A stretch of DNA of 64,000 nt from Paenibacillus_AP thailandensis. Lineage in GTDB: Bacteria > Bacillota > Bacilli > Paenibacillales > Paenibacillaceae. The notes under the pieces were generated by a model. It was not told the DNA's origin, searched no databases, and saw only the letters and a list, made by a program, of their open reading frames with translations. Every line of letters starts with the position of its first letter. Position 1 is the stretch's first letter. The position numbers were made by a program, and so were the translations under genes. The stretch lies in NCBI RefSeq assembly GCF_042685365.1, contig NZ_JBHUMY010000012.1, positions 248,001 through 312,000 on the forward strand, read 5' to 3'. This document shows positions 42,638-49,670 of the stretch, in pieces.

Positions 42638-43206
42638 CCGGTTTGCCCCCTCTGTTGAATGATCGTGACCTGATCGATCTTGTCGATCTCGGACAACGAA
42701 ACTTGAATTTCTTCCTGCTTCGAAGTCGGAACGTTTTTCCCTACGAAATCCGGCCGGATCGGAAGCTCTCTATGCCCTCTGTCCACCAGCACCGCCAGCT
42801 GAATGCTGCGCGGCCGGCCGCTGTCCATCAAGGCGTCCATCGCCGCCCGAATCGTTCTTCCCGTATAAAGAACATCGTCAAACAAAATGACCCGCTTGTC
42901 GTGCACCGTAAAATCGGGATCGGCTTCAAGCTCGGCGGAGAGAATAAGGCCGGACCCGGCGTCTTCCGCTTTCACCCGGTCGTCCCGATAATGCGTAATG
43001 TCCAGGTCGCATACCGGCACCGGCTTGCCTTCAATGTCCCGAATCCGTTCCGCGATGCGTCTTGCCAAGTAAATGCCTCTGGTTCGAATGCCGACAAGCA
43101 CGCAATTGTCAATCCCTTTGTTCCGTTCGACAATTTCATGCGCGATTCGAGTCAACGCGCGCCGGATTGCCGTTTCGTCCATCAGTACCAGACGCTGTTC
43201 TTCCAC
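42634..43206 (-). CDS. pyrR: bifunctional pyr operon attenuator / uracil phosphoribosyltransferase
   Basis: The 190-aa protein binds pyr mRNA when UMP is plentiful and causes early termination; it also has uracil phosphoribosyltransferase activity. The PRPP loop VILFDDVLYTGRTIRAAMDA and the N-terminal LTRIAHEIVERNKG are typical. A GTG at 43206 with GGAGG 10 nt ahead is chosen; an ATG at 43239 is also in frame, but would place the ribosome site inside the protein. A PyrR-type RNA site and terminator lie upstream at 43284-43451. Confidence 0.95.
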   Translation of the reverse strand: MEEQRLVLMDETAIRRALTRIAHEIVERNKGIDNCVLVGIRTRGIYLARRIAERIRDIEGKPVPVCDLDITHYRDDRVKAEDAGSGLILSAELEADPDFTVHDKRVILFDDVLYTGRTIRAAMDALMDSGRPRSIQLAVLVDRGHRELPIRPDFVGKNVPTSKQEEIQVSLSEIDKIDQVTIIQQRGQTG

Positions 43207-43283
43207 CGGTAAACCGCCTCCTTCTTCGAAGCATTCCATAATGTCCTTCGCTTTAACCGATTAGCGCTAAAGTAACTTTGGCA

Positions 43284-43317
43284 CAAAAAAACTCCTTGCT
43301 CTATAAGCAAGGAGTGT
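43284..43317 (-). terminator. PyrR-controlled attenuator terminator
   Basis: On the minus strand ACTCCTTGC-ttataga-GCAAGGAGT followed by TTTTTTT forms a strong terminator between the promoter and pyrR, as required for attenuation. Confidence 0.9.
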
Positions 43318-43437
43318 GACGGTATACCGGTCTGGGGGCGCAGAAAGGAACCGCATGCGTCCGCCGCGGGACACACGCGTATTTCCGGCTGCTTAATGCC
43401 ATCAGCCCGGTATTCAAGTTATTCACGCTACCTTGCC

Positions 43438-43451
43438 AGCCTCACGGGGCT
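43438..43451 (-). promoter_or_regulatory. PyrR binding loop in the leader RNA
   Basis: The minus-strand sequence AGCCCCGTGAGGCT matches the PyrR site ARUCCNGNGAGGYU at 13 of 14 positions, and its flanks (CAGCC/GGCTG) form the expected stem of the anti-antiterminator. It is 120 nt upstream of the terminator. Confidence 0.85.
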
Positions 43452-43481
43452 GAGTTAAAGGTACTGCCATGTATCGTAGAA

Positions 43482-43510
43482 ATTATGCCACGCATGAAGG
43501 CCGATGTCAA
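43482..43510 (-). promoter_or_regulatory. sigma-A promoter of the pyr operon
   Basis: Minus-strand TTGACA (43505-43510) and CATAAT (43482-43487) are 17 nt apart. The start would be near 43475, about 25 nt before the PyrR site. Confidence 0.85.
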
Positions 43511-43619
43511 GCTGTATGAACGAAAAAGACGGGCTGTGCGCAAAACGCGCGCAAGCCCGTCCGAAATGTCGGCGGCATAACGCCGCAATCCGTTAATCGC
43601 TGATCCGTATGCCGCACGT

Positions 43620-44585
43620 TCATCCTACGCTCAATACTTCGGCGACAAACCGCTTGTCGAAGACTTGCTGCAGGTGATCCATGACCGTCAAATAAACGAG
43701 GCCGTTGCCTTCGAGCTTCGGCGAATTTCCAAGCGGCACCGTCCTTTTGATCAATTGCGCATAAAGCTCGGATACGGAAAGCTCCCTCTCGAAGCTTGCG
43801 GTCGCTATGGCTTTAATGAGCGCCATTGCGCCGGAGACGTGGGGCGTAGCCATCGAGGTGCCGCTGAGCGTTGCGTATTTGCCGTCCAAATAAGTCGACA
43901 AGATGTTGTCGCCGGGAGCGACCAAGTCGATCTCGTTGTTCGAATTGGAAAATTCCGAAGAACGCCTGTTGAGGTCCACCGCCCCGACACTGATGACTTC
44001 ATTGTAAAATGCCGGATAGCCGAATTCATTCGTCGAATCGTTCCCGTCTCCTTCATTGCCCGCGGCGCATACGACGACAACGTTGCTCGCGACGGCCCGC
44101 TTAATCGCTTCATGCAGTTCCGGAACATCCTCCGGGCCGCCAAGCGACATCGAAATGATGTCCGCCTGCTGCTCGACGGCATAGTTGATTCCGTTAACGA
44201 CCCAATCGTATTGGCCGGAACCGTCTTTATCCAAAACTTTAACGATGAGCAATTCAGCTTCGGGAGCTACGCCGACAACGCCGCTATCGTTTTCGATGGC
44301 GGCGATCGTACCGGCCACGTGAGTGCCGTGGCCGTTGTAGTCTTCGTAGAGGTCGGGATTGCCGTTGTCGTCGTCGGTAAAATTTCGGCCGCCGATAATT
44401 CTTCCTTGCAAATCCGGATGCGACGTATCGCAGCCCGTATCCAGAATGGCAACCTTTATGCCTTTGCCTTTTGTCTGGCTCCAGACTTTAGGGGCTTGAA
44501 TCATCTCCACCCCTTTCGGAATTTCGTTGGCCTTCTCCGCCTGCTCGATCAACCGGAACGGAATGACGCTTACTTTTTTCTCCAT
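43620..44585 (-). CDS. intracellular serine protease, subtilisin family
   Basis: The 321-aa protein has no signal peptide, and instead a short N-terminal propeptide with a motif VIPFRL similar to the LIPY inhibitory motif of intracellular subtilisins (ISP). The catalytic triad is Asp49 (ILDTGCDTSHPDL), His86 (GHGTHVAGT) and Ser244 (SGTSMATPHV); Asn177 is the oxyanion residue. Such ISPs degrade cytosolic proteins during stationary phase and sporulation. It is monocistronic. High confidence in the family. Confidence 0.92.
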   Translation of the reverse strand: MEKKVSVIPFRLIEQAEKANEIPKGVEMIQAPKVWSQTKGKGIKVAILDTGCDTSHPDLQGRIIGGRNFTDDDNGNPDLYEDYNGHGTHVAGTIAAIENDSGVVGVAPEAELLIVKVLDKDGSGQYDWVVNGINYAVEQQADIISMSLGGPEDVPELHEAIKRAVASNVVVVCAAGNEGDGNDSTNEFGYPAFYNEVISVGAVDLNRRSSEFSNSNNEIDLVAPGDNILSTYLDGKYATLSGTSMATPHVSGAMALIKAIATASFERELSVSELYAQLIKRTVPLGNSPKLEGNGLVYLTVMDHLQQVFDKRFVAEVLSVG

Positions 44586-45000
44586 CGGTATCCCTCCTCA
44601 AGATTTGGTAACATCTATTGGAGCCGGACTGGGATGCTATTAATAGTCTAACAATTCTGACAATAATAGAACAGCTACCTTTGGAGTGTTTTTTCAATAT
44701 TCAAGTCGTCCCCCCGCCGTCAAAAGGCTGTAAAACTTACCAAAAAGCCGGAACAATGCGGCATCGCGGCCTGCCGGGATCTTCATGCCGGCAAGCTTCT
44801 CGCGAATAGTCGCGTACGTCTTAAGACCCGCCTTCCGCTCCCCGTTCCGAACCCGCAGCCGGCAATTGTCTCTTCACGACTAAAACCTGTCATCATTTGA
44901 ACACGCATCATGTCAAAACGTTATGGATAAGTTCAAATTAACCGCGATTTCATCGGATTTTGCCATCGATTTAATAGGTCTCCCAACTATTCCCATTGCA
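44586..45000. other. intergenic stretch without recognised genes
   Basis: No credible open frame with a ribosome site was found on either strand between the protease start and the toxin promoter. The protease promoter should lie at the left side (near 44590-44680), but no consensus box pair was convincing. Confidence 0.4.
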
Positions 45001-45009
45001 TGTTATAAT
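45001..45009 (+). promoter_or_regulatory. extended -10 promoter of the toxin-like gene
   Basis: TGTTATAAT (TGn plus TATAAT) lies about 70 nt before the gene. The -35 is weak (TCCCAA with a 17-nt spacer), compatible with an extended -10 promoter. Confidence 0.5.
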
Positions 45010-45078
45010 CATGTTTAAGCACATGAAACGGCTGTATGGGCGCGGTCGGCTAACCTCTCGGAAAGGGGGGCGATGCTT

Positions 45079-45192
45079 GTGGAGATTAAGGAAGCTTTGA
45101 CGTTGATGCTTAGTTTCGGCACGATGCTTATCGGATTGCTGGCACTAGTCGTATCCATCGTCACAGCGATTAATCAAAACAAAAAGAAATAG
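45079..45192 (+). CDS. small hydrophobic protein, holin-like type I toxin family
   Basis: This 37-aa protein, from a GTG with AAGGGGGG 8 nt ahead, reads MEIKEALTLMLSFGTMLIGL followed by more of the helix and ends INQNKKK. This pattern, a single helix and a basic tail with no other features, matches the putative holin-like toxin family (Hol_Tox) found in Bacilli. The next-in-frame ATG at 45073 overlaps the ribosome site. Downstream RNA structure (IR at 45187-45221, convergent antisense promoter) supports a type I toxin-antitoxin locus. Toxicity is inferred. Confidence 0.75.
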   Translation: MEIKEALTLMLSFGTMLIGLLALVVSIVTAINQNKKK

Positions 45193-45303
45193 ACCGCCCC
45201 TGCCAAGGTATCGGTCTATTTCCGTAAACTGATTCCGAAGCCGACCGCCTGATTAGCGGTAGACTGTGCTTGGGGGCCGGTTGCCGCCGACCCCCTTTAA
45301 TTT
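45172..45303 (-). ncRNA. putative antisense RNA (antitoxin) overlapping the toxin 3' end
   Basis: A minus-strand promoter (45310-45338) would start an RNA at about 45303. It runs back into the toxin 3' region and ends at the stem AAATAGACCG...CGGTCTATTT (45187-45221), followed on that strand by CTTTTTGTTTTG. The resulting RNA of about 130 nt overlaps the toxin 3' UTR and last codons, the layout of RatA/TxpA and SR4/BsrG. Confidence 0.6.
45187..45221. terminator. inverted repeat at the toxin stop codon
   Basis: AAATAGACCG and CGGTCTATTT pair across 14-15 nt, and on the minus strand a T-rich tract follows. It can end the antisense RNA. Confidence 0.65.
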
Positions 45304-45304
45304 A
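45272..45304 (+). terminator. terminator of the toxin-like transcript
   Basis: GGGGG...CCCCC with a partial inner stem, followed by TTTAATTT, ends the plus-strand transcript exactly where the antisense RNA begins. Confidence 0.6.
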
Positions 45305-45309
45305 GTTAT

Positions 45310-45338
45310 ATTATACGCATGGCCGTTTATTCATGCAA
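45310..45338 (-). promoter_or_regulatory. promoter of the putative antisense RNA
   Basis: Minus-strand TTGCAT (45333-45338) and a perfect TATAAT (45310-45315) are 17 nt apart. It lies after the dapL stop and faces the toxin, so it has no protein gene to serve. Confidence 0.75.
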
Positions 45339-45353
45339 CTGAAAAACAATCAT

Positions 45354-46589
45354 TTACAGCGACAAATTGCGGATGCGTTCTACCGCTTTCTCCGTATTTT
45401 CGCGGCTGCCGAAAGCCGTCAAGCGGAAATAGCCTTGGCCGCTTTGGCCGAAGCCGACGCCCGGCGTGCCCACGATATTCGCTTCGGACAGCAGCTTGTC
45501 GAAGAACGTCCACGAATCCATGTTATTTGGCGTCTTCAGCCAAATATAAGGCGCGTTTACGCCCCCGTATACTTCCAGGCCGATCGAAGCGAGACCTTCG
45601 CGAATGATTTTGGCGTTCGTCATGTAGTAGTCGACCAGCGCTTTGATCTGCTCCTTGCCCTCCGGCGAATAGATCGCCGCGGCGCCGCGCTGCGTCACAT
45701 AAGATACGCCGTTGAACTTCGTCGTATGGCGGCGGTTCCACAGGTCGTTTACGAGAATCGTGTTGCCTTCCGGATCGTAGCCTTTCAGCTCGCGCGGAAC
45801 GACCGTATAGGCGCAGCGGATGCCCGTAAAGCCGGCTGTCTTGGAGAAGCTGCGGAACTCGATCGCCACTTCCTTTGCGCCTTCGATTTCGTAAATGCTG
45901 TGCGGCACGTCTTTTTCCTGAATGAACGCTTCGTAAGCCGAATCGTACAAAATAATGGCGTTGTTCGCTTTCGCATAGTCAACCCATTTCTTCAGCTCTT
46001 CCTTGGACAAGGTCATGCCGGTCGGGTTGTTCGGGTAGCACAGGTAAATCAGATCGACCTTGCGGTCCGGCAGGCTAGGCGTAAAGTTGTTGCCCGCCGT
46101 GCATTCCAGGTAAACAATGTTGTCGTACCGGTTCGTCTCCTTGTTGAACTTGCCGGAGCGGCCGGCCATAACGTTCGTGTCCACGTAAACCGGGTATACC
46201 GGGTCTTGAACGGCAACGGTCGCGTCATTGCTGAAAATTTCCTGAATGTTGCCGACGTCGCATTTGGAACCGTCGCTTACGAACACTTCGTTCGCCTGAA
46301 TGTCGATGCCGCGGGCTTTATAATCGTTCTCGATAATGGCTTGAACGAGAAAATCGTAGCCTTGCTCCGGACCGTAGCCGCGGAACGTGCCCGGAACGGC
46401 CATTTCGTCCACCGCGGCATGCATCGCTTTGATAACGGCTTCCGGCAGTCCGCGCGTTACGTCGCCGATGCCGAGGCTAATTATTTCGGCTTGCGGGTTG
46501 TCCTGCACGAATTTGGTGCGGCGCTTTGCGATTTCGGAAAACAAATAGCTGCCTTGCAGCTCCAAAAAGTTATGGTTGATTTGGGTCAT
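45354..46589 (-). CDS. dapL: LL-diaminopimelate aminotransferase
   Basis: The 411-aa PLP enzyme converts tetrahydrodipicolinate directly to LL-diaminopimelate for lysine and cell-wall synthesis. It starts MTQINHNFLELQGSYLFSEI (ATG at 46589, AGGTG 6 nt ahead). GSKCDVGNIQEIFS, CYPNNPTGMTLSKEEL, the PLP lysine region EFRSFSKTAGFTGIRCAYTV and the C-terminal VGTPGVGFGQSGQGYFRLTA are characteristic of the DapL class rather than generic aspartate aminotransferases. It is monocistronic. Confidence 0.94.
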   Translation of the reverse strand: MTQINHNFLELQGSYLFSEIAKRRTKFVQDNPQAEIISLGIGDVTRGLPEAVIKAMHAAVDEMAVPGTFRGYGPEQGYDFLVQAIIENDYKARGIDIQANEVFVSDGSKCDVGNIQEIFSNDATVAVQDPVYPVYVDTNVMAGRSGKFNKETNRYDNIVYLECTAGNNFTPSLPDRKVDLIYLCYPNNPTGMTLSKEELKKWVDYAKANNAIILYDSAYEAFIQEKDVPHSIYEIEGAKEVAIEFRSFSKTAGFTGIRCAYTVVPRELKGYDPEGNTILVNDLWNRRHTTKFNGVSYVTQRGAAAIYSPEGKEQIKALVDYYMTNAKIIREGLASIGLEVYGGVNAPYIWLKTPNNMDSWTFFDKLLSEANIVGTPGVGFGQSGQGYFRLTAFGSRENTEKAVERIRNLSL

Positions 46590-46742
46590 TATATTCACCT
46601 GTCCTTAGAATTGATCTGCTCCATTGCCCGCAATGGTTGTACGTTTTAGCTCTAGAATAGCTTACTTCCGCATCCCGCATAATGACTTAATTAGAGAAAA
46701 GTTTGCACTTTTTCGCATACGGAAGCTTACCGCCTCCGAACG

Positions 46743-47690
46743 TTAACGCTGCCTGAGCGATTGCAGCACCTGCTCCATGTCGTCCGGTACCGGCGCTTCG
46801 AACTCCAGGTAATCCCCCGTACGCGGATGCTTGAATCCGATCACCGCCGCATGCAGCGCTTGGCCATTCAAAGCGACGGTTTTGCTTCTTCCGTAAACGG
46901 GATCGCCGGCCAGCGGGTACCCGATATATTTCATATGTACGCGGATTTGATGCGTCCGCCCCGTTTCCAGCTGCAGCTCCAGCAGCGTATAATCGCTGCC
47001 GATCCGCTCTTTGACGACAAAGTGGGTGACCGCGTGCTTGCTGTTCTTGTCCGTCACGGTAAACAGCTTCCGGTCATGCGGATCGCGACCGATCGGCGCG
47101 TCGACCGTTCCTTGGTCATGCGGCACATTGCCGTGCACGAGCGCGATATATTTGCGCGTCACCGAATGCTCCTTCAGCTGTTCGGCCAGCGAAACATGGG
47201 CCAGATCGTTTTTGGCGGCCATCAACAGCCCCGACGTATCTTTATCGATCCGGTGCACGATGCCGGGGCGAAGCTCTCCGTTAATGCCGGATAAGTCTTT
47301 GCAATGATACATCAGCGCATTGACAACCGTCCCCGACGAATGGCCGGGCGCCGGATGAACGACCATGCCTCTCGGCTTGTTGATGACGATGACGTCCGAA
47401 TCTTCGTATACGACATCAAGCGGGATGTTCTCCGGCACGATTTCCGTCGCCTCGGGTTCGGGTATTTTAACCGCAATTTCGTCGCCTTCATTGAGCTTGT
47501 AGTTCGATTTGCACGTCCGGCCTCCTACAAGAACCGCTCCCGCCTTGATCCAATCCTGGACTTGCGTGCGGGATACGCCCTCGATGTCCAGATGCTCGGT
47601 TACGAACTTATCCAGCCGCTCGCCGGCATCGGCCTCCTCCGCCGTCCACTCGAGCCATTCTTCCGAATTAAGAGATGGTTTGTTGCTCAT
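46743..47690 (-). CDS. RluA/RluD-family pseudouridine synthase
   Basis: The 315-aa enzyme has an N-terminal S4 RNA-binding domain (residues 25-85: RLDKFVTEHLDIEGVSRTQV) and the synthase core with the catalytic Asp in GIVHRIDKDTSGLLMAAKND and the motif LETGRTHQIRVHMKYIGYPL. It resembles the YlyB/RluD protein of the lspA operon in Bacillus. Its start overlaps the end of lspA by 23 nt, so the two are cotranscribed. Confidence 0.93.
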   Translation of the reverse strand: MSNKPSLNSEEWLEWTAEEADAGERLDKFVTEHLDIEGVSRTQVQDWIKAGAVLVGGRTCKSNYKLNEGDEIAVKIPEPEATEIVPENIPLDVVYEDSDVIVINKPRGMVVHPAPGHSSGTVVNALMYHCKDLSGINGELRPGIVHRIDKDTSGLLMAAKNDLAHVSLAEQLKEHSVTRKYIALVHGNVPHDQGTVDAPIGRDPHDRKLFTVTDKNSKHAVTHFVVKERIGSDYTLLELQLETGRTHQIRVHMKYIGYPLAGDPVYGRSKTVALNGQALHAAVIGFKHPRTGDYLEFEAPVPDDMEQVLQSLRQR

Positions 47691-48204
47691 GCCCGTTGTT
47701 GTCCTTTTCCTCTCCGTTATTCAAGCTTTTTTTCTCTTCCTTCGCGGACAGCAGCGTATCGAGAATAATAAGCGCTACGCCGCAGCAAATCGCCGAATCG
47801 GCCACGTTGAAAATCGGGAACGTATAGCTGCCGAAGTTAAACTGGAAGAAATCGACGACCTCCCCGTAAAGGAGCCTGTCCAGAAAATTGCCCACCGCCC
47901 CGCCAAGCACGAATCCAAGCCCGGTAAACAGCACCGACCTGCGGTTATCGCGGATCGACTGCATATACCAGATGATGGCCGCCACAATAACGACGGTTAT
48001 GACAATAAAAAACGCCCGCTGCTCCTGCAATATCCCAAACGCCGCGCCGCGGTTGCGATGGGACGTAATCAGGAAGAAGTTTCCGATTACGCTGATTTGC
48101 TCCCCGATTTCGAGTCTGGCGGCGATCAGTTTTTTCGTAACGAAATCGACAATAAACACAAACAATGCAATGCCATAATAAAACAAACGATTCACACTCG
48201 TCAT
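47668..48204 (-). CDS. lspA: lipoprotein signal peptidase (SPase II)
   Basis: The 178-aa membrane aspartyl protease has four helices and the two catalytic-Asp motifs, GGAVGNFLDRLLYGEVVDFF and FNVADSAICCG. It removes signal peptides from lipoproteins after lipidation, which includes the several lipoproteins in this window. It is first in a two-gene operon with the pseudouridine synthase. The C-terminal 25 residues are charged and somewhat longer than usual. Confidence 0.95.
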   Translation of the reverse strand: MTSVNRLFYYGIALFVFIVDFVTKKLIAARLEIGEQISVIGNFFLITSHRNRGAAFGILQEQRAFFIVITVVIVAAIIWYMQSIRDNRRSVLFTGLGFVLGGAVGNFLDRLLYGEVVDFFQFNFGSYTFPIFNVADSAICCGVALIILDTLLSAKEEKKSLNNGEEKDNNGHEQQTIS

Positions 48205-48376
48205 CCCCTTCGGTTAGTCCGGCAATCCGTCAATATTGTAGCATAACGGCAATCCGCGCCGCCAGCGTCTATTCCGTGACACAATTCCCAGCGAAGTCCT
48301 TACAAGAAATGCGGCCCTCCGGCAAAAGCTAACCCATGAAGCCTTCCATCCCGAACTGTTGAAAGGAGTATCTCCC

Positions 48377-49117
48377 ATGACGCTTAGTCCCAATCAGCTC
48401 CAAAAGCTGCGCCGGCAGCTGGAACAAGACAAGTCGGCCATCGAACGGCATCTGGACGAGAACGAGCATTTTGGGCTTGCCGATTCGATGCGCGATCAGA
48501 CGGGCGAGCTGTCGCCGATCGACAATCATCCGGGCGATCTGGCGTCCGAAATGTACGAGCGCGGCAAAGATATCGCCCTGCTCGAGAACGAAGACCTTCA
48601 TTTGTCCCGCATCGACGCCGCCCTTCGGGCCATGGAAGACGGCACGTACGGCACTTGCCGGCAATGCGGCAAGCCGATTCCTTACGAACGCCTTGAAGCG
48701 GTGCCGGATTCGCTTTATTGCGTCGAGCATTCGCCGCGCCGGGAACTGTCCGACAACCGCCCGGTAGAGGAAGAATTTCTTAATCCTCCCTTCGGCCGGT
48801 CAAGCATGGACGAGCAAAGCTCCTACAACGGCTTCGACGGCGAGGACGCCTGGCAAATCGTCGAGCAATGGGGCAACTCCGATTCTCCCGCTTATTCGGA
48901 AAACCGCGACGTCGACAGCTACGAATATGTCGGCATCGAAGGCGAAGAAAACGACGGCTTCGTAGAGCCGATCGAAAATTTTGTCGCCTCGGACATAACC
49001 GGCCGGCATGTCTATGTCGTCCGCGGCAAGCAATACGATCGTTATATGGAGTCGGGCGAAGGCGAGTTCGATCTCGTTCCCGAGTGGGCGGTCCCGGAGG
49101 AAGAAGAGAACCTCTGA
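48377..49117 (+). CDS. TraR/DksA-type zinc-finger protein, YteA family
   Basis: The 246-aa protein starts MTLSPNQLQKLRRQLEQDKS (AAAGGAG 10-11 nt upstream of 48377). An N-terminal helical region leads to the zinc finger CRQCGKPIPYERLEAVPDSL followed by CVEH, a C4-type DksA finger at about residues 93-117. The C-terminal half is acidic and Gly/Tyr-rich (ENRDVDSYEYVGIEGEEN). It matches the YteA/YocK-like family common in Bacillus sporulation clusters. It is divergent from lspA. Function is unclear. Confidence 0.85.
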   Translation: MTLSPNQLQKLRRQLEQDKSAIERHLDENEHFGLADSMRDQTGELSPIDNHPGDLASEMYERGKDIALLENEDLHLSRIDAALRAMEDGTYGTCRQCGKPIPYERLEAVPDSLYCVEHSPRRELSDNRPVEEEFLNPPFGRSSMDEQSSYNGFDGEDAWQIVEQWGNSDSPAYSENRDVDSYEYVGIEGEENDGFVEPIENFVASDITGRHVYVVRGKQYDRYMESGEGEFDLVPEWAVPEEEENL

Positions 49118-49147
49118 ACGGGAGGTTCTCTATGATTGCAATAAGCT

Positions 49148-49474
49148 CTAATAAGCTTTGCCTTCCAGCTGCGTCTGCACGATGCGGACGATATCCGCGA
49201 TATAGTCGCCGATAATCGGAAGGTTCAGCGCCCCCAGCTTCTGCAGCATAAGGACGATCGTAGCGGAGAAGATCGTAATGCCTACGGCGATTCCGAACCC
49301 TCTGGCCAATCCGGAGACGATGCTGCGCCAGATCAGCTTCCAGGGATGGTTAAGCAGCTCTACGTACTCCGACATTTTCGACCGTTCCAAATCGATCGCG
49401 ATTTTTTGGAGTCTGCTCTCCAGAGCCGAAAGCGAGCCGGCGAGCTCGTCCTGCTTCGATTTTGCGTTATCCAT
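49148..49474 (-). CDS. DUF5665 family membrane protein
   Basis: The 108-aa protein has an N-terminal coiled-coil stretch (residues 10-45, LAGSLSALESRLQKIAIDLE), the conserved LLNHPWKLIWRSIVSGLARG and one transmembrane helix (about 62-82), then an amphipathic C-terminal segment. The HPWKLIWRNFLAGLARG-like phrase is characteristic of DUF5665. Function is unknown. Converges with the YteA-type gene. Confidence 0.8.
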   Translation of the reverse strand: MDNAKSKQDELAGSLSALESRLQKIAIDLERSKMSEYVELLNHPWKLIWRSIVSGLARGFGIAVGITIFSATIVLMLQKLGALNLPIIGDYIADIVRIVQTQLEGKAY

Positions 49475-49670
49475 ACTGTCGCCCCTTTATCGAAGGAAAA
49501 CAAACCCGCCTTACCGAGGTTCGTTTTCGCGGGATTGCCGTTCCAGGCTCCGACATGACGATGCCCCGCGAACGGACAGAACAACCGGCCCGCCCGCGAG
49601 GCATCGAATGGCTTCCGTCCTTCTAACGGCTTCGATTCCAATCTACATATAATTGTCGGTTATATATAGA

